A DNA stretch of 64,000 nucleotides, taken from positions 1-64,000 of the forward strand of contig NZ_BCTR01000035.1 of the NCBI RefSeq assembly GCF_002091475.1, in the 5' to 3' direction. Both the position numbers and the translations under genes were made by a program. The DNA comes from Sphingomonas azotifigens NBRC 15497 (GTDB lineage Bacteria > Pseudomonadota > Alphaproteobacteria > Sphingomonadales > Sphingomonadaceae). The notes beneath the pieces were generated by a model, which worked only from the letters and a program-made list of their open reading frames with translations, ran no database searches and was not told the origin of the DNA. How positions within the stretch are numbered: position 1 is the stretch's first letter; each line of letters begins with the position of its first letter. This document shows, one piece after another, positions 55,332 to 63,797 of this stretch.

Positions 55332-55585
55332 ACGTCATTCTCACCGCAAAGATCGTCGAAAAACGCCTTGTCCGCCAGCAAACCGGTGGGCGGCGGTAGC
55401 GGATGATCCCGCCAATATTCCACCAGCCATTGCGGGGCTTCGGGATTGCGCCGCGTGCGATCCAGCCCCTCTTCAAACTCGCGAAGCCCGCGCTCGATCG
55501 CCGCTTCCACCGACATGCCAAGACGCCGGGCAAGACGCGTGATGCGGCCCGTGATCTCGGGATTGTCGATTTGAATGGCACCCAT
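55328..55585 (-). CDS. vapB: VapB-type antitoxin
   Basis: 85-residue protein: N-terminal GAIQIDNPEITGRITRLARR, a short ribbon or helical DNA-binding domain with MSVEAAIERGLREFEE, and a C-terminal acidic/Pro-rich toxin-wrapping region ending FFDDLCGENDV. ATG at 55585 is preferred to an in-frame GTG at 55594. Neutralises VapC and probably represses the pair; no operator palindrome was clear in the 37 bases between it and phoH. Confidence 0.85.
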   Translation of the reverse strand: MGAIQIDNPEITGRITRLARRLGMSVEAAIERGLREFEEGLDRTRRNPEAPQWLVEYWRDHPLPPPTGLLADKAFFDDLCGENDV

Positions 55586-55622
55586 GGTCCGCACGCTCCG
55601 CCTTAGCGCCAGTGATTATAGA

Positions 55623-56633
55623 TCAACTGCCGTCGCCCTCATAGGCCGCAACGATCCGGCCGACGATCGGGTGGCGCACCACGTCGCCCACCCCGAAGCG
55701 CACCATCGAGATGCCCTCGACGCCTTCCAGCCGGTTCACCGCGTCGTTCAGCCCCGAGGCATTCGGCCCGCCGGGCAGATCGGTCTGGTTGGGGTCGCCG
55801 CAGATCACCATCCGGCTGTTCTGGCCGAAGCGGGTAAGGAACATCTTCATCTGCATCGGCGTGGTGTTCTGCGCCTCGTCGAGGATGACGAAGGCATCGG
55901 CCAGCGTGCGGCCGCGCATGAACGCGATCGGCGCGATCTCGATCTCGCCGCTAGCGATGCGCCGCTCTACCTGCTCGGCTGGCAGGCAGTCGTAGAGCGC
56001 GTCGTAGATCGGGCGGAGATAGGGGTCGACCTTCTCCTTCATGTCGCCCGGCAGGAAGCCCAGCCGCTCGCCCGCCTCCACGGCCGGGCGCGACAGGATC
56101 AGCCGCTGGACGCTGCCGGTGATCAGCTGCGCCACCGCCTGCGCCACCGCCAGATAGGTCTTGCCGGTACCCGCCGGCCCGAGCGCGAAGATCAGGTCGT
56201 TCGAGGCGAGCTCGCGCATGTAATGCGTCTGCGTCACCGAGCGCGGCACGATCGTCTTCTTGCGCGTCCGGATCATGATCGCGGGCTTGGGACCGCCGTT
56301 GCCCGCCGGTTCGGCGCGGACGATCCCGGTGAACATCGGCTCGCTCGACATCGCAATCACCGCATCGATCAGCCCGCCATCGACATCCTCGCCGCGGATC
56401 ACGCGGCTGTGCAGTTCCTGGAGCACCTCGCGGGCATGCGCCACCGCCTCGGCGGTGCCTTCGATCACCACCCGCTGGCCGCGCGCGTGGATGTACACGC
56501 CCAGCCGCTCCTCGAGCATCAGCAGGTTGGAATCGAACTCTCCGAAGAGCTGCGGCAGGAGCTGGGGCTTGTCGAAGGTCACCTCTACGCGGGAACGTTC
56601 ACCCGACTGGGCTGGGACAGGCTTGCGGCTCAT
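55623..56633 (-). CDS. PhoH-like ATPase
   Basis: 336-residue cytosolic P-loop ATPase with [14 protein letters not shown], an [21 protein letters not shown] stretch, Walker [12 protein letters not shown] and GDPNQTDLP. An N-terminal KH-like RNA-binding region precedes it. It is thought to act with YbeY in RNA metabolism. AAAGGAC lies before the ATG at 56633. In most relatives ybeY follows directly; here vapBC lies between. Confidence 0.93.
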   Translation of the reverse strand: MSRKPVPAQSGERSRVEVTFDKPQLLPQLFGEFDSNLLMLEERLGVYIHARGQRVVIEGTAEAVAHAREVLQELHSRVIRGEDVDGGLIDAVIAMSSEPMFTGIVRAEPAGNGGPKPAIMIRTRKKTIVPRSVTQTHYMRELASNDLIFALGPAGTGKTYLAVAQAVAQLITGSVQRLILSRPAVEAGERLGFLPGDMKEKVDPYLRPIYDALYDCLPAEQVERRIASGEIEIAPIAFMRGRTLADAFVILDEAQNTTPMQMKMFLTRFGQNSRMVICGDPNQTDLPGGPNASGLNDAVNRLEGVEGISMVRFGVGDVVRHPIVGRIVAAYEGDGS

Positions 56634-56953
56634 GCGGTCCTTTCGGTGTTGGCGCGGGGCGCGGGGATCACGCGGCCCCGGAGGGGCAAACCTTGGCATG
56701 GTGCGGAGGTTCCTTGGCGCATGTCGTCGAACAAGATGGCAGACGCGGGCGCGGCTGCACAGGGGGTGCGTGCGTTCCGTCCGCAATGCCGCGCGCGTGT
56801 GACGCGGCTGCGACACTCTGCCTCCCGCGCCTCCGGCCGGGTCGAGGGTCGTCGCGTGCCGAAACGGGATCGCCGCGCGCCCTGGCCGGCTTGGAACCGC
56901 GGCCCGCACCGGCTAACCGTACCGTCATACATCAGTAACAATCAAGGTTCGCG
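56634..56953. other. 320-base gap upstream of phoH
   Basis: No convincing gene. It should hold the phoH promoter; I do not recognise a specific element. All open frames in it are GC-rich, arginine-heavy and lack a ribosome-binding site. Confidence 0.6.
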
Positions 56954-57058
56954 ATGAAGTATCTGCTTCGGGGCGCGCTCGCATGCACGCTCCTGTTCTA
57001 CGCCGGCTCGGCCCTTGCCGCGATCGCAGGCGTGCCGATCAATTTGGGACAGGGCTGA
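56954..57058 (+). CDS. Possible 34-aa secreted peptide
   Basis: MKYLLRGALACTLLFYAGSA-LAAIAGVPINLGQG: a good signal peptide (cleavage after ALA, about residue 22) leaving 12 residues. AAGG stands 6 bases before the ATG. It is directly upstream of the PEP-CTERM gene. It could be a real tiny exported peptide, a remnant of a longer protein, or chance. Confidence 0.3.
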   Translation: MKYLLRGALACTLLFYAGSALAAIAGVPINLGQG

Positions 57059-57114
57059 GACGCAGTCCCATGGGAGTGAGACGGATTCCCGCAACGCCGC
57101 CGTCGAGCGCTCCC

Positions 57115-57137
57115 GACACAGCTTGTACAAGCGTGTC
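57115..57137. promoter_or_regulatory. Palindrome upstream of the PEP-CTERM gene
   Basis: Perfect 12-bp palindrome GCTTGTACAAGC (57121-57132), extended by GACAC before and GTGTC after, with one extra base on the left. It ends 27 bases before the ATG at 57165. It could be a dimer operator or a stem in the 5' untranslated RNA. Confidence 0.45.
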
Positions 57138-57164
57138 GACATTTTCTTGCAAAGGAACCGCAGA

Positions 57165-57770
57165 ATGAAGTTCGCCGTCGCGGCGTTTGCCGCCGCCCTG
57201 CTCGCCTCGACCGGCATCGCCCAGGCAGCACCGATCCTCGACACGGGTGCCGGCGGCACCAATGTCAGCCGCGCGGCGGCCGTGACCGAGACGCACAGCG
57301 TCGCCGGCTATTTCGATCTCACCAAGGCGGTGACGGTCGACGGCATCTTCGGCTGGATCGGCGGCGACGAAGGCGCACGCCTCACCGCCAGCATCTATAG
57401 CGAGATCGATTTCGTGCCGGCGAAGCTGCTGTTCTCGGCCAATTTCGTCAACACCGGCATGATCGGCTGGCAGGGCGCCGATTCGCTGAAATGGGCGCTC
57501 GGCCCGGGCTCCTACTTCGTCGTCTTCTCGGCAACCGGCGATTCCACCAGCTACATGCCGGGTGGCGTAAGCCAGCCGCTGGTCGCGTACCTCCATGGCG
57601 GCGAAGGCGATTGGCGCCGCCTGCGCGAGCAGAATGCCGGCATCCGCCTGACCGGCACCACCGGCGGCGCCGTGCCCGAACCGGCCGCCTGGGCGATGCT
57701 GATCGGCGGCTTCGGCTTTGCCGGCGCAGCGATGCGCGGCCGCCGCAAGCGTCCGGCGGCGCTTGCGTGA
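57165..57770 (+). CDS. PEP-CTERM sorting domain protein
   Basis: 201-residue surface protein: signal peptide (cleavage after AQA, about residue 21), a beta-rich domain (GYFDLTKAVTVDGIFGWIGGDEG, GPGSYFVVFSATGDST) and a C-terminal VPEPAAWAMLIGGFG transmembrane sorting signal (from about residue 170) with basic GRRKR tail. Processed by exosortase, which is not in the window. Such proteins go with exopolysaccharide and biofilm matrix. AAAGGAACC ribosome-binding site. Confidence 0.88.
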   Translation: MKFAVAAFAAALLASTGIAQAAPILDTGAGGTNVSRAAAVTETHSVAGYFDLTKAVTVDGIFGWIGGDEGARLTASIYSEIDFVPAKLLFSANFVNTGMIGWQGADSLKWALGPGSYFVVFSATGDSTSYMPGGVSQPLVAYLHGGEGDWRRLREQNAGIRLTGTTGGAVPEPAAWAMLIGGFGFAGAAMRGRRKRPAALA

Positions 57771-57796
57771 TCCCCGTGTAGCCGAGATTTCCTCGG

Positions 57797-59146
57797 CTAC
57801 AGGTTCACCAAAAGGTTGAACGCGACATATTTCGTCCAACACCCCGGCGGGGCGTTGGGCGCCTCGCGCAGGAAGCGGCCCTTGGCGAACAACACCGCAT
57901 CGCCCTCCAGCCGCACCGCCTTGCTCACCCGGTAGCGCACCCGGCCATCGAGCTGGTGCCCGGCAAAGGTGCCGGACCGCCCGCGCGGATCGCGAACCCC
58001 GCTGCTCGAAAAGCTGTCGGTACGATCCGCCAGCCACATGGGCCGATAGCTCAGCATCAGCTCGGTCCGCCCACGCGCCGCATCGGCCTGCACCGACGGC
58101 GCGACGACGTTGCTGCGCGCGATCGCATTGTAGAGCCCGGCCGGCGCCAGATCGGCGCGGCGCATCCCGAACAGCGTATCGAACCGGCCATAGCGGCCGC
58201 CCGGCGCATCACCGCTGGCATAGTCGAATGCCGCCATCAGCCGCGGCTTCCACGCTCCCGTCCAGCTATAGCCCAGGCGCCCATGGACGAACCAGGCGCG
58301 CACCTGCTGGCGCGGTGCACCCCCCGCGAGGCTGGTGGAGAGCGAACCGGTCTGGCCGATCGCCTCCACCTCGTAATCGATCCTGGTCGCCGCAGGGTCG
58401 CGCACGATGCGGATGCCGGCGGTATCGAGCGAACGGTCGCGCGTCGGCCAGCCGGGCGTGTCGTGCTCGCCGAGATGAAAGTAGCTGGTCTCGATCAGCG
58501 CGGACCCGATCGCATGGGCGCGGCTGACAAGGCCGCCCCACAGCACCAGCGCCGATCCCTCGCGATCGATCGCGGGCTGGTTGGACAGGAGCGCATCGAT
58601 ATCGTCCGGACGCCGGCGCTCCGGCATGGTGTAGATCGCCGTCGCCGCCCAGGCCCCTTGGCTCCAGTCGACGCGCAAGCCGGTATAGCCGTTGGTGGTG
58701 TTGCGATAATCGTCGGCCGCGACCAGCCGCCGCGACCCCAGGTTGAGCAGGAAACGACCGGTCTGGACGCGCAGCTTCGATCCGCGTCCCAGCGCATCGC
58801 CCAGGTCGAGCTGCAGATAGGCCTGCACCGGCTCCAGCGTATTGACCTCGCCCGTCGTCACCGGCGAACGGCGATTCCCGCCATAGACGCGGCTGTCCCA
58901 CAGCTCGCCCACCACGCCCACCGGCCCGTGCTGGTAGCGGGCGAGCAGCGTCGTGCGGAAATTCAGCAGTTCGTCGCTGCTGTTGAACCCAGCGCGCGCC
59001 TGCCCGTCGATCGCCTCAAAGCGAACGCGTTCGCTGGCGGCGAGGCGCAGGCCTTCGGCCGACGGCGGCATCACGCCCTGCGCATGGGCGGCCGCAGCCA
59101 ATCCCATCGCCAGCGCCACGGCAATGCCCTGCCCGCACCGCTTCAC
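57797..59146 (-). CDS. Alginate-export-type outer-membrane porin
   Basis: 449 residues: signal peptide (AAAAHAQ, residue 23) and an 18-strand-type barrel of the AlgE/alginate export family, with SERVRFEAIDGQAR, TLLARYQHGPVGVVGELWDSRVYGG, RLVAADDYRNTTNGYTGLRVDW and FDYASGDAPGGRYGRFDTLF. Aromatic-rich end VAFNLLVNL. No alginate-synthesis genes are nearby, so the exported or imported substrate is unknown. Convergent with the PEP-CTERM gene. Confidence 0.85.
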   Translation of the reverse strand: MKRCGQGIAVALAMGLAAAAHAQGVMPPSAEGLRLAASERVRFEAIDGQARAGFNSSDELLNFRTTLLARYQHGPVGVVGELWDSRVYGGNRRSPVTTGEVNTLEPVQAYLQLDLGDALGRGSKLRVQTGRFLLNLGSRRLVAADDYRNTTNGYTGLRVDWSQGAWAATAIYTMPERRRPDDIDALLSNQPAIDREGSALVLWGGLVSRAHAIGSALIETSYFHLGEHDTPGWPTRDRSLDTAGIRIVRDPAATRIDYEVEAIGQTGSLSTSLAGGAPRQQVRAWFVHGRLGYSWTGAWKPRLMAAFDYASGDAPGGRYGRFDTLFGMRRADLAPAGLYNAIARSNVVAPSVQADAARGRTELMLSYRPMWLADRTDSFSSSGVRDPRGRSGTFAGHQLDGRVRYRVSKAVRLEGDAVLFAKGRFLREAPNAPPGCWTKYVAFNLLVNL

Positions 59147-59208
59147 TCCGCCCCCCGCTTTCAGCCGCTTGGCGGCCGAACGCTTTTAGGCGAGCGGGTG
59201 GGCGCCGG

Positions 59209-60519
59209 TCACGCGGAAACGGGCGCCAGTTCGCGACCGGCCAACGAGTTGGGACCCGCGCTGACCAGTTCCACCTCGATCAGGTCGCCGATCTTCGCGG
59301 TCGTCTCGAGATGCACCGACTGCAGCCAGGGCGACTTGCCGATCATCTGGCCGGGGCGGCGGCCCACCCGCTCGATCAGTACCGAACAGCGCTTGCCGAC
59401 GCTCGCGGCGTTGAACGCCTGCGAATCGCGCGCCAGCGCTGCCTGCAGCCGCTGCAGCCGCGCGTCGGCCACTTCCGCCGGCAGATACTGGTCGACCCAG
59501 TCGGCCGCCGGGGTGCCCGGACGCGGCGAATATTTGAAGCTGAAGCACTGGGCATAGCCGACCGCGTCGACCAGCTGCAGCGTCTCCTCGAACTCGGCCT
59601 CGGTTTCGCCGGGAAAGGCGACGATGAAATCGCCCGACAGCGCGATGTCCGGCCGCGCGGCGCGCACGCGCTCGAGGATGCGGAGGTAGGAATCGCGGGT
59701 GTGGCTGCGGTTCATGGCTTTCAGGATGCGGTCGCTTCCGGCCTGCACCGGCAGATGCAGGAACGGCATCAGCTTGGCCACATGGGCGTGCGCCTCGATC
59801 AGCCCCTCGGCCATGTCGTTGGGGTGGCTGGTGGTGTAGCGGATCCGCGCCAGCCCCTCGATACGGTCTAGCGCGACGATCAGGTCGTGCAGCCCGCGGC
59901 CATCGTCATCGCCCCAGGCATTGACGTTCTGGCCGAGCAGCGTGATCTCGCGCGCACCGGCATCGACCAGCGCCTTGGCCTCGTCGACGACCGCAGCATA
60001 GGGGCGGCTGACTTCGGCGCCGCGAGTATAGGGCACCACGCAATAGGTGCAGAACTTGTCGCAGCCTTCCTGCACGGTGAGGAACGCGCTCGGCCCCACC
60101 TTGCGGCGCGCCGGCAGCTTGCCGAACTTGCTGGCGATCGGCATGTCGGTGTCGAGGCCGAGCTGGCCTTCGGCTGCCTTGGCGACGAGGTCCGGCAAAT
60201 TGTGATAGGCCTGCGGGCCGACCACCACGTCCACCTTGGCGCGGCGCGCGATTTCCTCGCCCTCGGCCTGAGCGACGCAGCCGGCCACCGCGATCATCGG
60301 CTTGCCGGCCTCGCGCAGCTTCAAGCGCCCGATCTCCGAATAGACCTTCTCGGTCGCCTTTTCGCGAATGTGGCAGGTGTTGAGGACGACGAGATCGGCC
60401 TGGTCCGCCTCGGCGGCGACGAGGCCCTGCGCGGCCATCAGCTCGCTCATGCGCTCGCCGTCATAGACGTTCATCTGGCAGCCGTACGACTTGACGTGAT
60501 AGGTCTTGGGGGTGGTCAT
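59209..60519 (-). CDS. miaB: tRNA-2-methylthio-N6-dimethylallyladenosine synthase
   Basis: Radical-SAM enzyme that adds a methylthio group to i6A37 of tRNAs. The 436-residue protein has the N-terminal cluster cysteines ([25 protein letters not shown]), the radical-[11 protein letters not shown] triad and a C-terminal TRAM domain. In relatives miaB is followed by phoH; here an island of about 2.5 kb separates them. Confidence 0.96.
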   Translation of the reverse strand: MTTPKTYHVKSYGCQMNVYDGERMSELMAAQGLVAAEADQADLVVLNTCHIREKATEKVYSEIGRLKLREAGKPMIAVAGCVAQAEGEEIARRAKVDVVVGPQAYHNLPDLVAKAAEGQLGLDTDMPIASKFGKLPARRKVGPSAFLTVQEGCDKFCTYCVVPYTRGAEVSRPYAAVVDEAKALVDAGAREITLLGQNVNAWGDDDGRGLHDLIVALDRIEGLARIRYTTSHPNDMAEGLIEAHAHVAKLMPFLHLPVQAGSDRILKAMNRSHTRDSYLRILERVRAARPDIALSGDFIVAFPGETEAEFEETLQLVDAVGYAQCFSFKYSPRPGTPAADWVDQYLPAEVADARLQRLQAALARDSQAFNAASVGKRCSVLIERVGRRPGQMIGKSPWLQSVHLETTAKIGDLIEVELVSAGPNSLAGRELAPVSA

Positions 60520-60587
60520 GATCGGCGCGCCTATACGCGGAAATGACGGCAGAAAACAGGCCTGTGGGACTCCCTAGAAGTCCGCGC

Positions 60588-60688
60588 TCCCCTCCCGCTT
60601 GCGGGAGGGGTCGGGGGAGGGAACGACGTGGTAGAAGCGCCGCAGCGTTCCAGCCCCTCCCCTAGCCCCTCCCGCAAGCGGAAGGGGA
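60588..60688. repeat. Intergenic inverted repeat, family B (copy 4)
   Basis: CCCCTCCCGCTTGCGGGAGG and CCCCTCCCGCAAGCGGAAGG with internal CGGGGGAGGG/CCCCTCCCCT and a spacer of about 30 bases. Between miaB and the acyltransferase gene. Confidence 0.85.
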
Positions 60689-60703
60689 ACGCAGGTGGCG
60701 CGT

Positions 60704-61585
60704 TCAGCCCTGTCCTTCCGCCGGCGTCTTGTACCCAATGGGATCATCCGCAAACCGGAACGGCCGCAGCGGCTGCCCGAGCGTGCGGACCAGCGCCGCC
60801 TCGATCCGCCGCCGGCTCTCCGCCGCGATCGCCTTGCGGCCGGGGAAGTCGCGCGGGTCGAAGGGCTCCAGGAAATGCACCCGCAGCCGGAAGCGCTTGC
60901 TCCGCGCCAGCACCCGCTTGGCGTTGTTCAGTCCCCGCTCCTGCCCGATCCAGGCGACGTCCTCGCCCGCAGCGCCATAATCGAGCATCACCGGCTGCAC
61001 CATCACGCCCGGCGGCGGCGGTTCGAGCACGCGCAGCATCGGCGTCTTGAACGGCAGCAGCGACTTGCCGTCGGTGGTCGTGCCTTCAGGGAAGATCGTC
61101 ACCGCCCAGGTTTCGGCCAGCGCCTCGCGCAGTTGGTTGATCTGTTCGGCGACGCCCATCCGGTTCTCGCGCTTGACATAGACGGTGCGGTTCAGCCCGG
61201 CGAGCCAGCCGACCAGCGGCGACGCGCCGATCTCCGCCTTGGCGACGAACGCCGTGCCGCTCGCCCCGCCCAGCGCGAGGATGTCGATCCAGCTGATGTG
61301 GTTGGCGACGTAGAACACGTCGCGCTTCAAGGGCGTGCCGACACGCTTCACCTTGGCGCCCGCGATCCGCGCCGCGCTCGCCAGGAACAGCCGCGGCCAG
61401 GGCGAGGGCAGCCGCACCAGGCGGAACAGGTAATGGAGCGGCAGGTGGACGAGCAGCGCCAGCAACAGCCGCGCGATGCGGAACCACACCCGCACCAGTT
61501 CGGTGCCGGTCAGCCGCGTCGGCAGCCCCTGGGTCGCATCCTCGCGGCGGCGCCGGGCGCGCTCAGTTCTTGCGGTCGAGCGCAA
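60704..61585 (-). CDS. 1-acyl-sn-glycerol-3-phosphate acyltransferase-like (PlsC)
   Basis: Membrane-associated lysophospholipid acyltransferase. Catalytic NHISWID (HX4D) and FPEGTTTDG motifs are present, with an N-terminal membrane helix (RIARLLLALLVHLPLHYLFRL). The 293-residue length assumes a TTG start at 61585 inside the end of fur; a GTG a few dozen codons later, just before the membrane helix, is equally possible. Probably cotranscribed with fur. Confidence 0.88.
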   Translation of the reverse strand: MRSTARTERARRRREDATQGLPTRLTGTELVRVWFRIARLLLALLVHLPLHYLFRLVRLPSPWPRLFLASAARIAGAKVKRVGTPLKRDVFYVANHISWIDILALGGASGTAFVAKAEIGASPLVGWLAGLNRTVYVKRENRMGVAEQINQLREALAETWAVTIFPEGTTTDGKSLLPFKTPMLRVLEPPPPGVMVQPVMLDYGAAGEDVAWIGQERGLNNAKRVLARSKRFRLRVHFLEPFDPRDFPGRKAIAAESRRRIEAALVRTLGQPLRPFRFADDPIGYKTPAEGQG

Positions 61586-61985
61586 CCCCGTACAGTTCCA
61601 TGCGATGGTCGACGAGGCGGAAGCCCAGCCGCTCGGCGATCTGCTTCTGCAGCAGTTCGAGCTCGGGATCGACGAACTCGATCACCTTGCCGCTCTCGAC
61701 GTCGATCAGGTGATCGTGATGCGCCTCGGGCGCGGGCTCGTAGCGGGCGCGGCCGTCGCCGAAATCGTGGCGGTCGAGAATGCCCGCCTCCTCGAACAGG
61801 CGGACCGTGCGATATACCGTGGCGATCGAGATGCCCGGATCGATCGCGGCGGCGCGCTCATACACTTTTTCCACGTCGGGATGGTCGTCCGCGTCGGAGA
61901 GAACGCGCGCGATCACCTTGCGCTGTTCGGTGATGCGCAGCCCCTTTTCGTGACAGAGCGCTTCGAGATCAATCTTGCGAGCCAT
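61563..61985 (-). CDS. fur: Fur-family iron/metal regulator
   Basis: 140 residues: winged-helix DNA-binding domain (LRITEQRKVIARVL, ISIATVYRTVRLFEEAGIL) and dimerisation domain with HHDHLIDVESGKVIEFVD. The CxxC structural-zinc pair of E. coli Fur is replaced by D-V-E-S, as is usual in alphaproteobacterial Fur/Mur. Expected to control iron or manganese uptake. Upstream of plsC, after mucR's terminator. Confidence 0.93.
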   Translation of the reverse strand: MARKIDLEALCHEKGLRITEQRKVIARVLSDADDHPDVEKVYERAAAIDPGISIATVYRTVRLFEEAGILDRHDFGDGRARYEPAPEAHHDHLIDVESGKVIEFVDPELELLQKQIAERLGFRLVDHRMELYGVALDRKN

Positions 61986-62059
61986 GGCCCCGCTGTAGCG
62001 CCATTGGCGTCATCGGAAAAGGGCAAGCCGGTCGGTCACGCTAATCGCGTATTTCCCAC

Positions 62060-62095
62060 GAAAACGCCGGCCGCGGACGGGGGTCCGGGCCGGCG
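62060..62095 (-). terminator. Intrinsic terminator of mucR
   Basis: On the minus strand a GC-rich stem CGCCGGCC/GGCCGGCG with an inner CGGAC/GTCCG part is followed by TTTTCGT, about 30 bases beyond the mucR stop. Confidence 0.75.
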
Positions 62096-62124
62096 CCTTC
62101 GTGTCGGTCCTTGCGGACGGGCGA

Positions 62125-62541
62125 TCAGCGCGTCTTGCGGCGCTTGGTGCCCAGGCCGATCTTCTTCGCCAGGCTGCGGCGCTGCTCGGCATAGTTCGGG
62201 GCGACCATCGGATAGTCGGCCGGCAGGTTCCACTTGGCGCGGTACTGCTCCGGGGTCATCTGATAGTGCGTCATCAGGTGACGCTTCAGCATCTTCAGCT
62301 TCTTACCGTCCTCGAGGCAGACGATATAGTCGGGCTTCACCGAAGCGCGCACCGAAACCGCCGGCTCCTGCTTCACTTCCGGCTCCGGCTGCGCGGTGCC
62401 GAGGCCGCTGAGCGCGGTATGCACGTTCGAGATCAGCTGCGGCAGGTCCGACACCGCGACGCTGTTGTTGCTGACATGCGCAGCGACAATATCGGCGGTC
62501 AGCGCGATGAGGGTTTCCTGAATTTCAGATGAAGCTTCCAT
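62125..62541 (-). CDS. mucR: MucR/Ros-family zinc-finger transcriptional regulator
   Basis: 138-residue regulator of exopolysaccharide, motility and cell-cycle genes in alphaproteobacteria. It has an N-terminal oligomerisation region, a single zinc finger starting [19 protein letters not shown], then [28 protein letters not shown]. The finger uses C-x2-D in place of C-x2-C, as in most MucR proteins. The flanking AT-rich gap has an inverted repeat that could be its own binding site. Confidence 0.93.
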   Translation of the reverse strand: MEASSEIQETLIALTADIVAAHVSNNSVAVSDLPQLISNVHTALSGLGTAQPEPEVKQEPAVSVRASVKPDYIVCLEDGKKLKMLKRHLMTHYQMTPEQYRAKWNLPADYPMVAPNYAEQRRSLAKKIGLGTKRRKTR

Positions 62542-62611
62542 GATATTCCTTTCGACCCGTTCATGGCGACTATTCTTTCTGTCGCCTGAAACGCCCTATC
62601 GTTCGAAGCAC

Positions 62612-62643
62612 AACGATTGGCAAGAGATCAAGTCTCAATCGTT
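62612..62643. promoter_or_regulatory. Inverted repeat in the mucR upstream region
   Basis: AACGATTG (62612-62619) and CAATCGTT (62636-62643), a perfect 8-bp inverted repeat 16 bases apart; the second half runs into the rimI stop. On the minus strand TTGCCA, then 17 bases, then GATAGG resembles a mucR promoter, of which the first arm of the repeat forms part. Confidence 0.35.
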
Positions 62644-63127
62644 ATAAATTTTGTGAAAGCGCACGTGCCAAAGTGAGAGCATCGAAGCTTTGTCCGTTAA
62701 TACCGCGATAATAGCCGCGACGTTCACCAACCTTCTCAAAGCCTGCGCCGTGATAAAGCCGGATCGCTCCATTGCCCGAACGGACCTCGAGATGGAGCTT
62801 GGTGGCGCCGCGATTGCCCGACTCAGCGATCACCGCGCGCAGCAACGCACCGCCGACCCCCCGGCCCCGCGCAGCGGGACTGGTCGCCAGCAGCAGCAAT
62901 TCGGCTTCGTCGAGCATCGCGCGCGCCATCGCGAAGCCGCAGTCGTGCCCGCCGATGCTCGCGACGAGCAGCCACACGCCCGAAAGCGCCATCATCCCCA
63001 TGCATTGCGGCTGGGTCCAGGCCTCGCCAAAGGCGGGATCGAATGCCGCCTGCATGATGCGGCTCACCGACGGCAGATCCTGCACCCCGCCCTCGCGCAA
63101 CTCGATCGGCTGGGGCGCGGCGCTCAT
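62642..63127 (-). CDS. rimI: Ribosomal protein alanine N-acetyltransferase RimI
   Basis: 161-residue GNAT enzyme expected to acetylate the N-terminus of ribosomal protein S18. Acetyl-CoA loop ATSPAARGRGVGGALLRAVI and the LHLEVRSGNGAIRLYHGAGFEKVGERRGYYRG end are typical. Its ATG overlaps the tsaB stop (ATGA), the usual order. Confidence 0.9.
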   Translation of the reverse strand: MSAAPQPIELREGGVQDLPSVSRIMQAAFDPAFGEAWTQPQCMGMMALSGVWLLVASIGGHDCGFAMARAMLDEAELLLLATSPAARGRGVGGALLRAVIAESGNRGATKLHLEVRSGNGAIRLYHGAGFEKVGERRGYYRGINGQSFDALTLARALSQNL

Positions 63128-63765
63128 GCGAGCCCCCGCTCCGCCAGCGTCTTGGCATCGGGGCCGCGGCCGTAGAGCGGGCGCGGTGCGAGCGTGGTGA
63201 AAGCGGGCGGCAACAGCACCGCATCGGCGGCGCGGGGCAGCGCCTCGCGCAGGTCCAGCCCCTCGGCCAGGGCAGCGAGATGCCGCACGCCGCTGCCGAT
63301 GGCGGGCCGTCCATCGAGCGCGGCGAGCGCCGCATCCGGGCGCAGCGACGCGAGCGGCGCGGTCTCGATCAACGGGGCGGCGAAATGCTGCACGAAGACC
63401 TCGCCATGCCCGCCCTCCAGTACCACCGACAGGCGGTCGAGCGCCAAGTCGCCGGCGAACGCAGTGGCGGCGAGCAGCGCCAGCGAGGAATAGCCGTGCA
63501 CCGGCACGCCCCAGCCGATCGCCAGCCCGCGCGCGGCGGCGAGGCCGACGCGGACGCCGGTGAAGCTGCCGGGACCGACATCGACCAGGATCGCGTCGGC
63601 GCGGCCGCCGCCGGGCAGTTCGCCGATCATCGGGATCAGCCGCTCGGCATGGCCGCGGCCGACCAGTTCGTGCCGCTCGGCAAGAACGGCGCCGTCCGCC
63701 AGCAACGCCACCGAACAGGCGGCGGTGGCGGTTTCGATCACAAGGTGTCGCGGGGCTTCAGCCAT
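63124..63765 (-). CDS. tsaB: tRNA threonylcarbamoyladenosine biosynthesis protein TsaB
   Basis: 213-residue partner of TsaD in t6A37 synthesis. Starts LVIETATAACSVALLADG, with HAERLIPMIGELP and DVGPGSFTGVRVGLAAARGLAIGWGVPV. First complete gene of the tsaB-rimI unit. Confidence 0.93.
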   Translation of the reverse strand: MAEAPRHLVIETATAACSVALLADGAVLAERHELVGRGHAERLIPMIGELPGGGRADAILVDVGPGSFTGVRVGLAAARGLAIGWGVPVHGYSSLALLAATAFAGDLALDRLSVVLEGGHGEVFVQHFAAPLIETAPLASLRPDAALAALDGRPAIGSGVRHLAALAEGLDLREALPRAADAVLLPPAFTTLAPRPLYGRGPDAKTLAERGLA

Positions 63766-63797
63766 CGCCCCGCGCTAGCCAAAGAAACGGGGGCAGG

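Noticed and set aside
54936..55585. Prophage or integron remnant around vapBC
   Set aside because: No integrase, attachment repeats or phage genes are seen; only the toxin-antitoxin pair is extra.
57138..57152. Possible sigma-54 promoter (TTGC at about 57147) before the PEP-CTERM gene
   Set aside because: The required GG dinucleotide at the correct spacing upstream of the GC is missing.
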